A DNA stretch of 43,581 nucleotides from Pseudomonadota bacterium (GCA_023386885.1 JAEWIX010000059.1:1-43581); one strand, 5' to 3'; shown: positions 16,489 to 25,885, numbered from the stretch's first letter. The notes: generated from the letters alone by a model not told the origin. Translations and numbers: made by a program.

Positions 16489-16950
16489 ATGAGCTTGATT
16501 ACACGCGACGCCTATTTCGCCCTGGTTGGCAAGGAAATCGGGATCTCCGCCTGGCATACCGTCGATCAAAGCCGGATCGATGCTTTCGCCGACGTTACCG
16601 AAGACCATCAATTCATCCACATCGATCCGGAGCGGGCGGCGCGCGAAACGCCGTTCGGCGCGACCGTCGCGCACGGGTTCCTGACGCTGTCGCTGCTCAG
16701 CGTGTTCTCCTACGAGGCGCTGCCGAAGATTGAAGGCGCGACCATGGGCGTCAATTACGGCTTCGACAAGCTGCGCTTCGTCTCGCCGGTGCGCGCCGGC
16801 TCGCGCGTGCGTGGGCGCTTCACGTTGACCGAAGCGAAGATGCGCGGGCCCAACGAATTGCTGTCGCGCACCAGCGTCAGCGTCGAGATCGACGGCGAAG
16901 CGAAGCCGGCGCTGGCCGCCGACTGGCTCGGCCTCCTGTATTTTGCATAA
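16489..16950 (+). CDS. MaoC-family (R)-specific enoyl-CoA hydratase-like protein
   Basis: A 153-residue hotdog-fold protein of the MaoC/PhaJ type that would hydrate a 2-enoyl-CoA to the (R)-3-hydroxyacyl-CoA. The hydratase-2 motif is present: DAFADVTEDHQFIHIDPERA, with the aspartate and histidine of the catalytic pair, followed by FGATVAHGFLTLSLLS. Length is normal for single-domain members. The SDR gene begins 16 bp after its stop. Hydratase plus (R)-hydroxyacyl-CoA dehydrogenase is the same combination as in the peroxisomal multifunctional enzyme MFE-2, which suggests the two act in sequence. Confidence 0.92.
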   Translation: MSLITRDAYFALVGKEIGISAWHTVDQSRIDAFADVTEDHQFIHIDPERAARETPFGATVAHGFLTLSLLSVFSYEALPKIEGATMGVNYGFDKLRFVSPVRAGSRVRGRFTLTEAKMRGPNELLSRTSVSVEIDGEAKPALAADWLGLLYFA

Positions 16951-16966
16951 AACTGGGAATGACAGC

Positions 16967-17890
16967 ATGACAATCAGATTTGACGGACGCGTCGCCATCG
17001 TCACCGGCGCGGGCAACGGGCTCGGACGCGCGCATGCGCTGGGGCTCGCGCGCTATGGCGCAAAAGTCGTCGTCAATGATTTCGGCGGCGCGCGCGACGG
17101 CACCGGCGGCTCGATGACCGCGGCCGAGGCTGTGGTGGAGGAAATTCGTAAGGCCGGTGGCGAAGCGATGGCCGACGGCGCCGACGTCTCCGATTTCGAG
17201 CAGGTCACCGCGATGGTCGCGAAGGCGACCGAGAAGTGGGGCGCCGTCGACATCATGTGCGCCAACGCCGGCATCCTGCGCGACAAGTCGTTCGCCAAGA
17301 TGGAAGTCGCCGATTTCGCCAAGGTGTTGAACGTGCATCTCACCGGCACATTCTACTGCTGTAAGGCGGTGTGGGAAGGCATGCGCGCCCGCAACTACGG
17401 CCGCATCGTGCTCACCACCTCGTCATCCGGTCTCTACGGCAATTTCGGCCAAGCTAACTATGGCGCGGCGAAATCCGGGATGGTCGGTTTGATGAACGTG
17501 CTGGCGGAAGAAGGCCGCAAGACCGACATCCGCGTCAACATCATCTCACCGACGGCGGCGACCCGCATGACCGAGGAACTGCTGCCGAAGCAGGCGCTCG
17601 ACCTGATGCGGCCGGATGCGATCACGCCCGCCGTGCTGTTCCTGCTCGGCGAGAACGCGCCAACGCGCACCATCATGGGCGCGGGCGCGGGTTCGTTCGC
17701 GGTGATCAAGATTCTGGAATCCGAAGGCATCAACCTGCCGCAGAACGAGTGGACGCCGGACGCCGTCGCCGCGCACTTCAACGCCATCGCCGACATGTCG
17801 AAAGCGCAGGCGCTCGAAGGCGCATTCCAGCAGACGCAGAAATACGTTGCGCAAGCGGCGGCCGCCGCCGGCATCAAGCTGGAGAAGTAG
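16967..17890 (+). CDS. SDR-family dehydrogenase resembling the MFE-2 hydroxyacyl-CoA dehydrogenase domain
   Basis: A 307-residue short-chain dehydrogenase. The cofactor motif is TGAGNGLGRAHALGLARYG, followed by VVVNDFGGARDGTGGS, which is characteristic of the MFE-2/FOX2 dehydrogenase unit. CANAGI is the structural motif, and the catalytic set is SSSGLYGNFGQANYGAAK (serine, tyrosine, lysine). It would oxidise an (R)-3-hydroxyacyl-CoA with NAD(P)+. The ATG at 16967 gives the normal MTIRFDGRVAIVTGAG start. An upstream ATG at 16943 overlaps the MaoC gene and adds eight residues. It lies between the MaoC gene and a flavoprotein gene that begins 10 bp later. Confidence 0.92.
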   Translation: MTIRFDGRVAIVTGAGNGLGRAHALGLARYGAKVVVNDFGGARDGTGGSMTAAEAVVEEIRKAGGEAMADGADVSDFEQVTAMVAKATEKWGAVDIMCANAGILRDKSFAKMEVADFAKVLNVHLTGTFYCCKAVWEGMRARNYGRIVLTTSSSGLYGNFGQANYGAAKSGMVGLMNVLAEEGRKTDIRVNIISPTAATRMTEELLPKQALDLMRPDAITPAVLFLLGENAPTRTIMGAGAGSFAVIKILESEGINLPQNEWTPDAVAAHFNAIADMSKAQALEGAFQQTQKYVAQAAAAAGIKLEK

Positions 17891-17900
17891 GCGGCTCGCC

Positions 17901-19133
17901 ATGGCTGCCGCTCCGAAACCAGACGTCGCGGTGGTCGGGGCGGGGCCTGCCGGCCTGATGGCGGCCGACGTGCTGGCGAACGGCGGCGCATCGGTCACCG
18001 TCTACGACGCGATGCCGTCAGCCGGCCGCAAGCTGCTGATGGCGGGGCGCGGTGGCCTCAACCTCACGCACAGCGAACCGCTGTCGCAATTCATGATGCG
18101 ATACGGCGATGCAGCCGCGCGCTTGTCATCGGCCATCGACGCCTTCCCGCCCGACGCGCTACGCATGTGGAGCGACGCGCTCGGACAGCCGACCTTCACC
18201 GGCTCCAGCGGGCGAGTGTTTCCGCAAGCCTTCAAGGCATCGCCGCTATTGCGTGCGTGGCTGCGGCGGCTCGATGCAAGCGGCGTGCGACTAGCGCTGC
18301 GCCATCGCTGGACCGGATGGGACGCCGATGGCCATCTATTGTTCGAAACATCGCAAGGGCGGGTGACCGTAAATGCGGCCGCCACCGTGCTGGCATTGGG
18401 CGGTGCGAGCTGGCCGCGTCTCGGGTCCGACGGACATTGGATCGATCTGCTGGCGCAACGTGGCGTTAGCGTTGCGCCGCTGCGGCCGGCCAATTGCGGT
18501 TTCACGGTGGCGTGGTCCGAAAAATTCAAGGAACGGTTTGCCGGTCAGCCGTTAAAGAACGTCGAACTGCGGTTCGGCGCAAGCATCGTGCGTGGCGAAG
18601 CGATGATCAGTCGCAACGGCATCGAGGGCGGCGCGATCTACGCACTGGCATCTGTGTTGCGTGACGAGATCGTGAGGGCAAGGCAGGCGACCTTGCGCCT
18701 CGCATTGCGGCCCGACCTGGATCGGCAACGATTGATCGAACGATTGGCGAAGCCGCGCGGCAAGCAATCCTTTGCGACATACCTGCGTAAGGCCGCTGGG
18801 CTTGCGCCGGTGGCAGTCGGGTTGCTGTATGAATCGGCGCTTGCCGCGAAGGTCGATCTGCCGCGCTTGTCGCCCGCCGATCTCGCGGCGCGTATCAACG
18901 ATGTCGAAATCATATTAACCGGCACCACCGGCCTCGACCGTGCCATCTCGACGGCGGGCGGGATCGCATTCGACGAACTCGATGACGCCTTCATGCTGCG
19001 CCGCATGCCGCGCGTGTTTGCTGCCGGCGAAATGCTCGATTGGGAAGCGCCGACCGGCGGCTACCTGTTGCAGGCGTCGTTCGCGACCGGCGCGGCGGCG
19101 GGGCGCGGCGTGCTTGCGCTTTTCGACAAATAG
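17901..19133 (+). CDS. BaiN/HI0933-type NAD(P)/FAD-dependent flavoprotein
   Basis: A 410-residue flavoprotein. The N-terminal FAD-binding motif is VAVVGAGPAGLMAADVLANGG, followed by the family hallmark AGRKLLMAGRGGLNLTHSEP. The C-terminal FAD contact is FAAGEMLDWEAPTGGYLLQASFATG. Length and motifs fit the TIGR03862/HI0933-like group, whose physiological reaction is mostly unknown. One relative, BaiN, is linked to bile-acid dehydroxylation in gut clostridia, which should not be transferred to this organism. The ATG at 17901 follows the SDR stop by 10 bp. The gene converges on the PLP-enzyme gene with one base between stops. Confidence 0.9.
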   Translation: MAAAPKPDVAVVGAGPAGLMAADVLANGGASVTVYDAMPSAGRKLLMAGRGGLNLTHSEPLSQFMMRYGDAAARLSSAIDAFPPDALRMWSDALGQPTFTGSSGRVFPQAFKASPLLRAWLRRLDASGVRLALRHRWTGWDADGHLLFETSQGRVTVNAAATVLALGGASWPRLGSDGHWIDLLAQRGVSVAPLRPANCGFTVAWSEKFKERFAGQPLKNVELRFGASIVRGEAMISRNGIEGGAIYALASVLRDEIVRARQATLRLALRPDLDRQRLIERLAKPRGKQSFATYLRKAAGLAPVAVGLLYESALAAKVDLPRLSPADLAARINDVEIILTGTTGLDRAISTAGGIAFDELDDAFMLRRMPRVFAAGEMLDWEAPTGGYLLQASFATGAAAGRGVLALFDK

Positions 19134-19134
19134 C

Positions 19135-20214
19135 TCAGCGCAGCTTCCCGCGCGCGGCGACAGGGAGCACGCCGACGATCTCATCGCCCCGGACCATCAC
19201 GACTTCATCGAGCATGTTGACCACGACGCAGACGTGGTTCGGCACGATACGCACCACGTCGCCGATATTCGGTCGGGTGTTGCTGCGGGAGAGATCGAGA
19301 AAGCCATGCTCCTCGGCGAAGCGCGCGATCTTAGCTTCCGGGTGTTCGAGGATCAGGCCGAAACCGTCGAGCCCGCCGCTGTCGGCGGTCAACGTTTTCG
19401 AGCCAGCGTCAAGAATGCCGCGCTCGGGCGCGGCACGGCTCACCACCGTCGAATAGATATGCAGCGCGCAGTCGTCGAGCGTGGCAACGCCGGCCGCCAT
19501 CTGCATCCGGTCGTTGTAGATGTAAGTGCCCGGGCGGTGTTCCGTCGCGCCGCGCAGTTGTCCGAGGTTCTTCAGGTTCGGCGAGCCGCCGGTCGAGACG
19601 ATAGCAGGATCGAGGCCGAGCGCGCGGACGCCGGCCAGCGCCTCGTCGTAAAATCTCTGCGCCTCGGGCCAGCCGCTTTCGGTCGGATAGAGCATGAAGC
19701 CCGCGAAGTGCAGGCCCGGCGACGTTGAAATGACGCGCGCGAGTTCGATGGCCTCAGCGGGCGTCTCGACCCCGGCGCGCTTGCGGCCGGTGTCGCATTC
19801 GACCACCACCGGCAGTGCGCGTCCGGCGGCGGCCGCCGCCTTGGTGAGATCGGCAACCACGACGGGATTGTCGGCGGCGACGGTGACGTTGACGCGTGAA
19901 CGCAGCGCGCCGAGCCGCGCCATCTTCTCATCGCCCAGCAGATTGTAGCTGATGAGAATGTCGTCGATGCCGGCATCCGCCATCACTTCGGCTTCGCCCA
20001 GCTTCTGACAGGTAATGCCGCGCGCACCGGCCTCGACCTGAAGTTTCGCAAGTACCGGCGACTTGTGCGTCTTGATGTGCGGCCGATTGGCGACGCCGGC
20101 CGCGTCGCACGCCGCCTGCACCCGCGCGATGTTGCGCTCGACGCGATCCATGTCGATCACCGCGGCGGGCGTTCCGAATTCGCGAGCGATTTTCGCGGCG
20201 AGAGAGATCGTCAT
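19135..20214 (-). CDS. D-threonine aldolase / D-serine dehydratase-like PLP enzyme
   Basis: A 359-residue fold-type III PLP enzyme. The N-terminal alanine-racemase-like barrel has TPAAVIDMDRVERNI and RPHIKTHKSP, where K48 is the likely PLP lysine. The C-terminal beta domain ends with the metal-site segment PNHVCVVVNMLDE, where histidine and cysteine are placed as in DSD1-family zinc sites. It would split D-threonine to glycine and acetaldehyde or dehydrate a D-hydroxy amino acid. The exact reaction is not fixed by sequence. It is co-directional with uup, which ends 12 bp upstream, so the two may be co-transcribed. Confidence 0.9.
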   Translation of the reverse strand: MTISLAAKIAREFGTPAAVIDMDRVERNIARVQAACDAAGVANRPHIKTHKSPVLAKLQVEAGARGITCQKLGEAEVMADAGIDDILISYNLLGDEKMARLGALRSRVNVTVAADNPVVVADLTKAAAAAGRALPVVVECDTGRKRAGVETPAEAIELARVISTSPGLHFAGFMLYPTESGWPEAQRFYDEALAGVRALGLDPAIVSTGGSPNLKNLGQLRGATEHRPGTYIYNDRMQMAAGVATLDDCALHIYSTVVSRAAPERGILDAGSKTLTADSGGLDGFGLILEHPEAKIARFAEEHGFLDLSRSNTRPNIGDVVRIVPNHVCVVVNMLDEVVMVRGDEIVGVLPVAARGKLR

Positions 20215-20226
20215 CGGCGCATCCTT

Positions 20227-22041
20227 TCAGCTCTGCTCGATTTCCTCGCGCAGCATTTCGAGTTCGAGCCACCTGGTCTCGGCCTCCGATAATTTGTCGT
20301 GCGCAGTTGCGATCGCCTGCGAGGCCTGTTCGAATGTTTTGCGATCCTTGCTGTAGAGGTTCGGATCGTCGAGCAGTTTCTGGTGCTTCGCGATTTCGCC
20401 CTGCAAGGTCTCGATGGTCTTGGGCAACGTTTCCAGCGCGTGCTTCTCGTTGAAGCTGAGGCGACGCTTGGCTTGCGACGCGGCCTTCGATTCCTTCGGC
20501 GCGGCGGCCTGTGCTGCACCCACCGGCTGCTTGACCGCCGCGCGCTGCAAATCCGCGCCGCGCTGCGTGAGCATGTCGGAATAGCCGCCGGCATATTCGA
20601 TCCAGCGGCCCTTACCCTCGGGCACGATCACCGAGGTCACGACGCGGTCGAGAAAATCGCGGTCGTGGCTGATGAGGATCACCGTGCCCTGATAGTCGCC
20701 GAGCATTTCCTCGAGCACGTCCAGCGTCTCGAGGTCGAGATCGTTGGTCGGTTCGTCCAGCACCAGAAGATTGGACGGCTTCGCCAGCGCGCGCGCCAGC
20801 ATCAGGCGGCCACGCTCGCCGCCGGACAGCACTTCCAGCGGCGTGCGCGCCTGCTCCTGCGTGAACAGAAAGTCCTTCATGTAGCTGACGACATGCTTCG
20901 GCTTGCCGCCGACCATGACGTGATCGCTGCGGCCGCCGGTCAGCGCATCGGCCAATGTCGATCTTGGATCGAGGCTTTCGCGGTGCTGGTCCAGCGTCGC
21001 CATCTCGATGTTGGCGCCAAAGCGGATGCTGCCGCTGTCCGGGTCGCCGGCGCCGGTCAGCATGTTGATCAGGGTGGTCTTGCCGGCGCCGTTGGGGCCG
21101 ACGATGCCGATGCGGTCGCCGCGCTGGATGCGGATCGAGAAATTATCGACGATGGCGCGCTCGTCGTAAGTCTTGCCGATGCTCTTGGCCTCGATCACCA
21201 GCTTGCCGGATTTGTCGGCCTCGGCGGCGGCGAGGCTGGCGCTGCCGCTCGTGCCGCGATAGTTACGCCGTTCCGCGCGCAGTGCATGAAGATTGCCGAG
21301 CCGCTTGACGTTGCGCTTGCGTCGTCCGGACACGCCGTAGCGCAGCCAGTGTTCTTCCGCGACGATCTTGCGATCGAGCTTGTGCTGGTCGCGTTCTTCT
21401 TCCGCCAGTACTTCGTCGCGCCATTCCTCGAACGCACTGAAGCCGCGCTCGATGCGGCGGATTTGTCCGCGATCGAGCCACGCGGTGCTGCGCGACAGGT
21501 TGGAGAGGAAACGCCGGTCGTGGCTGATCAAGACCAGCGCACTGCGGCGCGACCCCAGTTCGCTTTCCAGCCATTCGATGGTGATGAGGTCGAGATGGTT
21601 GGTCGGCTCGTCCAGCAGCAGGATGTCGGGCGAGGGCGCCAGCACGCGGGCCAGCGCGGTGCGGCGCGCTTCGCCGCCAGAGAGTTGCGCCGGGTTCTCG
21701 TCGCCATGCAGCCCGAGTTGTTCGAGCAGGTATTGCGCCGGATAGGGATCGTCGCCGGGGCCGAGCCCGGCCTCGACATAAGCGAGCGTGGTCGGGAAGC
21801 CGTCGAAGTCCGGCTCCTGCGGCAGATAACGCACCGTTGCGCCCGGCTGCACGAAGCGCGAGCCGCTGTCGGCCTCGACCAGACCGGCCGCGATCTTCAG
21901 CAGCGTCGATTTGCCGGAGCCGTTGCGACCGATCAGGCAGACGCGCTCTTCCGCCGACACCGACAGTTCGACGCCGGACAACAGCGGCGTGCCGCCGAAC
22001 GTCAGGCCGATATCTTTCAACTGGATGAGGGGAGGCGCCAT
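20227..22041 (-). CDS. uup: ABC-F family ATPase, Uup type
   Basis: A soluble duplicated ABC ATPase of 604 residues, without membrane segments. Domain 1 has GRNGSGKST (residues 38-46), the signature LSGGEARR and LLLDEPTNHLD. Domain 2 has GPNGAGKTT, LSGGERGR and LVLDEPTNDLD. A C-terminal coiled-coil, rich in K, E and Q, with spacing such as ETLPKTIETLQGEIAKHQKLL, matches the Uup DNA-binding tail. ABC-F proteins act on ribosomes, and Uup also affects transposon excision and recombination intermediates in E. coli. Length is normal. A small YaiI-type gene lies 34 bp upstream on the same strand. Confidence 0.94.
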   Translation of the reverse strand: MAPPLIQLKDIGLTFGGTPLLSGVELSVSAEERVCLIGRNGSGKSTLLKIAAGLVEADSGSRFVQPGATVRYLPQEPDFDGFPTTLAYVEAGLGPGDDPYPAQYLLEQLGLHGDENPAQLSGGEARRTALARVLAPSPDILLLDEPTNHLDLITIEWLESELGSRRSALVLISHDRRFLSNLSRSTAWLDRGQIRRIERGFSAFEEWRDEVLAEEERDQHKLDRKIVAEEHWLRYGVSGRRKRNVKRLGNLHALRAERRNYRGTSGSASLAAAEADKSGKLVIEAKSIGKTYDERAIVDNFSIRIQRGDRIGIVGPNGAGKTTLINMLTGAGDPDSGSIRFGANIEMATLDQHRESLDPRSTLADALTGGRSDHVMVGGKPKHVVSYMKDFLFTQEQARTPLEVLSGGERGRLMLARALAKPSNLLVLDEPTNDLDLETLDVLEEMLGDYQGTVILISHDRDFLDRVVTSVIVPEGKGRWIEYAGGYSDMLTQRGADLQRAAVKQPVGAAQAAAPKESKAASQAKRRLSFNEKHALETLPKTIETLQGEIAKHQKLLDDPNLYSKDRKTFEQASQAIATAHDKLSEAETRWLELEMLREEIEQS

Positions 22042-22075
22042 ATTGCTTTCAACTGGATCGAAATTCGAATGATTG

Positions 22076-22552
22076 TCAGACGTCGCTTGGCAGCGCGCGC
22101 TGGATGCGCCGGATAGCCTGATCGAGCGCCGAGAGAAAGGCGGAGCGATGACGCGGCGAGAATGCCGATGGGCCGCCGGTGACTTCGCCGCTGGAGCGCA
22201 GGTCGGTCATCAGGTTGCGCACCGCCAAGGTCATCCCGATCGACTCCTCGGTGAACGGCTTGCCGGTCGGCGCGATCACGGTGGCGCCGGCTTTGACGCA
22301 GCGGCTGGCGAGCGGGATGTCCGCGGTGATGACGACATCATGCTTGCCGGCGCGTTCCGCGATCCAGTCGTCGGCGGCATCCATGCCGTCGCCGGCCGCG
22401 ATCCGCTCGATCAGCGGGTCCTGCGGCACACGGATGAATTTGCCTGCCACCACGCTCACCGGCAGGTTGTGGCGCGCGGCGACGCGATAAACCTCGTCCT
22501 TCACCGGGCAGGCATCGGCGTCGATATAGATACGCGGCGTGGTCAAAAGCAA
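22076..22552 (-). CDS. YaiI/YqxD-family (DUF188, UPF0178) protein
   Basis: A 158-residue protein with the family pattern: IYIDADACPVKDEVYRVA at the N-terminus, GDGMDAADDWIAE in the middle, VVITADIPLASRCVKAGA, and the C-terminal GGPSAFSPRHRSAFLSALDQ. The fold is PIN-like with conserved aspartates, but no biochemical role is established for the family. It lies upstream of uup on the same strand with 34 bp between them. Its start region faces the hotdog-like gene at 22694. Confidence 0.93.
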   Translation of the reverse strand: MLLTTPRIYIDADACPVKDEVYRVAARHNLPVSVVAGKFIRVPQDPLIERIAAGDGMDAADDWIAERAGKHDVVITADIPLASRCVKAGATVIAPTGKPFTEESIGMTLAVRNLMTDLRSSGEVTGGPSAFSPRHRSAFLSALDQAIRRIQRALPSDV

Positions 22553-22693
22553 ATTTCCTGTCGGCGGAATGTGCGGCCCGTTTATCTATGCGATCGGGCC
22601 GCAAAATGCGAGCGTTGCAAAGGGCGGTCTTGCCATCGCGAATTGGGCGCGTAGCATTGGCGCAATTGTCGCCAATGTGAGAGTGAAAGATCG

Positions 22694-23491
22694 ATGTCCA
22701 GCATGCAGCCTTATCGCGTCGAGGCCTATAACACCGCGAAACAGTCCGAAAACAAGATTCACGACGACGCGGTGGCGCGGCAATACGGCTTCAGCGGCGG
22801 ACTGGTTCCCGGCGTGGAAGTGCTGGCTTACATGATGCACGCGCCGATCGCGCGCTGGGGCCGCACGTTTCTGGAGCGTGGACGGATCGAGGGGCGCTTC
22901 GTCAAGCCGGTCTATGACGGCGAGATGGCGGACGTCATTGCCGAGGAGGATGCCCAAGGGTTGACGTTGCGGGTCGAGAGCAAGGGCCAGCTTTGCGCCA
23001 CCGGACAGGCGTCGCTGCCGAACCGGACCGAACGGATCGTGCTGAGCGATTATCCCGAGACGGCGCCGGTCACGGAGCGCCTTCCGGTGGACGACAATTC
23101 GTACAAGCTCGGCGCCTGGCTCGGCACCGCGCCGCGTAGCTGGAGCAACAAGGAGTTTACTGAGTATCTCACTGAGGTGCGCGCCACCGACCAGATCTAT
23201 CGCGACGCCGGCACGCTGCATCCCGGCATCTTCCAGCGCATCATGAATCAGGTGCTGGTGCAGAACGCCATTCTCGGCCCGTGGATTCACGTCGGCAGCG
23301 CGATGCAGTTGCTGTCGTCGGCGCATCCGCACGATGAATTGGCGGCCCGCGCCAGGGTCACCGCGAATTACGAGAAGAAGGGCCACCGCTTCGTCGAACT
23401 CGATGCGCTGGTGGTCGCCAACGGCCGCACGCCGGTCGCGCATTGCCACCATATCGCGATCTACAAGCCGCGCGTGCAGGCGGCGGCTTGA
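22694..23491 (+). CDS. Hotdog/MaoC-like conserved protein of unknown function
   Basis: A 265-residue soluble protein with no confident name. The first 130 residues resemble a hotdog domain: HDDAVARQYGFSGGLVPGVEVLAYM is reminiscent of the MaoC helix and loop, followed by an IEGRFVKPVYDGEMADV strand. The second half (from about residue 165) carries YRDAGTLHPGIFQRIMNQ and ends with a strand pattern containing GHRFVELDALVVANG, so a second, degenerate hotdog half is plausible. The start is ATG 22694 or ATG 22703. It is convergent with the CoxL-like gene, 9 bp apart. Acyl-CoA or thioester binding is a guess from fold only. Confidence 0.75.
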   Translation: MSSMQPYRVEAYNTAKQSENKIHDDAVARQYGFSGGLVPGVEVLAYMMHAPIARWGRTFLERGRIEGRFVKPVYDGEMADVIAEEDAQGLTLRVESKGQLCATGQASLPNRTERIVLSDYPETAPVTERLPVDDNSYKLGAWLGTAPRSWSNKEFTEYLTEVRATDQIYRDAGTLHPGIFQRIMNQVLVQNAILGPWIHVGSAMQLLSSAHPHDELAARARVTANYEKKGHRFVELDALVVANGRTPVAHCHHIAIYKPRVQAAA

Positions 23492-23500
23492 CGGCGCAGA

Positions 23501-25885
23501 TCAGGCCACTCTCGACTGGCGCGCCTCGCGCAGCGCGCGCCACACCCGCTCCGGCGTCAGTGGCATTTCGATTTGCGTCACGCCTTCATCCGCCATCGCA
23601 TTGATCGCGGCGTTGACCAGCGTGGCGAGGCTGCCGGCGCAGCCGGCTTCGCCGCAGCCCTTGACGCCGAGCGGATTGCTGGTCGCGGGCGAGGGCTGTT
23701 CGCCGATCGTCATCGCCGGCACGTCGCTGGCGCGCGGGATCGCGTAGTCCATGAACGAGCCGGTGATCGGCTGGCCGTTGTCGTCGTAGCTGACTTGCTC
23801 CATCAACACCTGACCGATGCCCTGCACGACGCCGCCGTGCAACTGGCCCGCGACGATCATCGGATTGATGACCACGCCGAAATCGTTGACGCCGGTGTAT
23901 TTCACCACCCTGGTGACGCCGGTGTCGGGATCGATCTCGACTTCGCTGATGTGACAGCCGTTCGGAAACGTCGACGGCACGCCCGGCGAGGCATGATCGA
24001 CATCGAGCGAGGTCGGCTGTCCGTCCACCGGCGGCGACGTGCGCAGCGCGCTGGCGAGTTCGAGCAGGCCAATCGAGCGGTCGGTGCCGGCGATGGTGAA
24101 GCGGCCGTCGGCGAATTCGATGTCGCTCTCGGCGGCTTCCAGTTTGTTGGCCGCCGCGATCTTGCCCTTGGCGATCACCAGATCGCTGGCTTCGACAATG
24201 GCGGTGCCGCTGGCCATGATCGAGCGCGAGCCGCCGGTGCCGCCGCCGGAATGCACCACATCGCTGTCGTTCTGCATCAGGCGGATCTTGTCGAACGGCA
24301 CGCCGAGCTTGGCGGCGAGCACCTGCGCGAACGGCGTGGCGTGGCCTTGCCCGTAATCGAGTGTGCCGGTGGTCAGAAGCACGGTGCCGTCCGCCTCGAA
24401 ATCGATCTTGCCGAGTTCGGCGAAGCCGGCCGTGACTTCGAGATAGCAGCCGACCGCGATGCCGCGCAGCTTGCCGCGCTTGCGCGCCTCGCGTTTGCGC
24501 TGGGCGAAGCCGGCGTAGTCGGCCAACTCCAGCGCCTTGTCGAGCACGGCGGGGAAGTTGCCGGAATCGTAGGTCATTCCGTTGGCGGCGGCGAACGGGA
24601 TTTGCGCCGGCTTGATCAGATTGCGACGACGCAAGGCCAGGCGGTCGATGCCCATTTCGGCGGCGGCGCGATCGAGCAGGCGCTCCATGAAGTAATTGGC
24701 TTCGGGGCGGCCCGCGCCGCGATAAGCGCCCATGAAGGTGGTGTTGGTCACCACGCACTTGATATCGACTTCGATCAGCGGCGTGCGATAGACGCTGGCG
24801 ATGTTCTTGGCGATGTTGAGCGACAGCGGCAGTGGCCCGACGCCGGCGACATAGGCGCCAAGGTTGCCGAAGCCAATGATGCGAACGCCGAGGATAACGC
24901 CCTTGGCATCGAGCGCCAGTTCGGCGTGAACCTCTTGCGCGCGGCCGTGATTGTCGGAGAGGAAACTCGATGAGCGCTCGTCGAGCCATTTCACCGGCCG
25001 GTCCAGCAGCCGCGACGCGTGCAGCAGGCAGATATATTCCGGGTAGCCCGAATTCTTCATGCCGAACGAGCCGCCGACGTTGTAGGTCAGCAGCCGGATT
25101 TTTTCCCGCGGCACATTCATCAGTTTCGCCAGCGCCGTCAGGTTACCGGAGACGCCCTGCGTCGGCACGTGGATCGTGAAGCGGTCGCTGGCCTTGTCGT
25201 AGGCGGCAAGCGCGGCGCGTGGCTCCATCGGCACAACGGCGACGCGGGTGTTGACGATGTCGAGCGAGGTGACATGCGCGGCCTTGGCGAACGCCGCCGC
25301 CGTGGCCTCACGGTCGCCGGAGTAATAATCGAGCGCGATGTTGTTGGGGATCTGATCGTACAGCAGCGGCGCGCCGGGTTTGACCGCATCCTCGGATGCC
25401 GTCACCGACGGCAGCGGATCGATATCGAGGACGACCGCCTCGGCGGCGTCGCGCGCCTGCGCCGCGGTTTCCGCGACGACGCAGGCGACCGGATCGCCAA
25501 CGAAGCGCACCTTGTCGATGGCCAGCGCCATGCGATTGGACTGCAACAGCGGCGAGCCGTCGGCATTCTTCATCGGCAGGGTGCAATGGATCGGCGTATA
25601 GCCGGCCTCGACGAGATCCTTGCCAACATAAACGCCGAGCACGCCCGACATCTGCCGCGCCGCGCTGGTGTCGATGGCGCGGATCACGCCATGGGCATGG
25701 GAACTGCGGACCATCCAGGCATGAGCCTGACCGGGCAGGCTGAAGTCGTCGGTATAGCGGCCCTTGCCGCGCACGAGGGTATCATCCTCCTTGCGGCGGA
25801 CGGGCTGCCCGACCGCGTGCTTTTGCAGTGCAATGGCGTTGTCGCGGGCGAGGCTGGCGGTCGGTCGGGGCGTCTTGCTATCCAT
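23501..25885 (-). CDS. Molybdopterin-binding large subunit, form-II CoxL-like (xanthine dehydrogenase family)
   Basis: A 794-residue large subunit of a molybdenum hydroxylase. It starts with the typical VGQPVRRKEDDTLVRGKGRYTDDF and has GGSFGMKNSGYPEY, the active-site loop GAYRGAGRPEANYFMERLLD and the C-terminal KGCGEAGCAG with the conserved glutamate. AYRGAGR is the form-II motif. True form-I CO dehydrogenase has AYXCSFR, so CO oxidation is not supported. The open frame extends 59 residues further upstream, but ATG 25885 gives the normal N-terminus. The FAD (CoxM) and iron-sulfur (CoxS) subunits that such enzymes need are not encoded in this window. The substrate is unknown. Confidence 0.92.
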   Translation of the reverse strand: MDSKTPRPTASLARDNAIALQKHAVGQPVRRKEDDTLVRGKGRYTDDFSLPGQAHAWMVRSSHAHGVIRAIDTSAARQMSGVLGVYVGKDLVEAGYTPIHCTLPMKNADGSPLLQSNRMALAIDKVRFVGDPVACVVAETAAQARDAAEAVVLDIDPLPSVTASEDAVKPGAPLLYDQIPNNIALDYYSGDREATAAAFAKAAHVTSLDIVNTRVAVVPMEPRAALAAYDKASDRFTIHVPTQGVSGNLTALAKLMNVPREKIRLLTYNVGGSFGMKNSGYPEYICLLHASRLLDRPVKWLDERSSSFLSDNHGRAQEVHAELALDAKGVILGVRIIGFGNLGAYVAGVGPLPLSLNIAKNIASVYRTPLIEVDIKCVVTNTTFMGAYRGAGRPEANYFMERLLDRAAAEMGIDRLALRRRNLIKPAQIPFAAANGMTYDSGNFPAVLDKALELADYAGFAQRKREARKRGKLRGIAVGCYLEVTAGFAELGKIDFEADGTVLLTTGTLDYGQGHATPFAQVLAAKLGVPFDKIRLMQNDSDVVHSGGGTGGSRSIMASGTAIVEASDLVIAKGKIAAANKLEAAESDIEFADGRFTIAGTDRSIGLLELASALRTSPPVDGQPTSLDVDHASPGVPSTFPNGCHISEVEIDPDTGVTRVVKYTGVNDFGVVINPMIVAGQLHGGVVQGIGQVLMEQVSYDDNGQPITGSFMDYAIPRASDVPAMTIGEQPSPATSNPLGVKGCGEAGCAGSLATLVNAAINAMADEGVTQIEMPLTPERVWRALREARQSRVA

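Noticed and set aside
20299..22116. 605-residue plus-strand open frame opposite uup
   Set aside because: It mirrors uup almost exactly, has no recognisable motif, and the minus strand has all ABC-F motifs.
23573..24989. Two long open frames overlapping the CoxL-like gene in other frames
   Set aside because: Low-complexity sequence caused by high GC at third positions. The CoxL frame explains the region fully.
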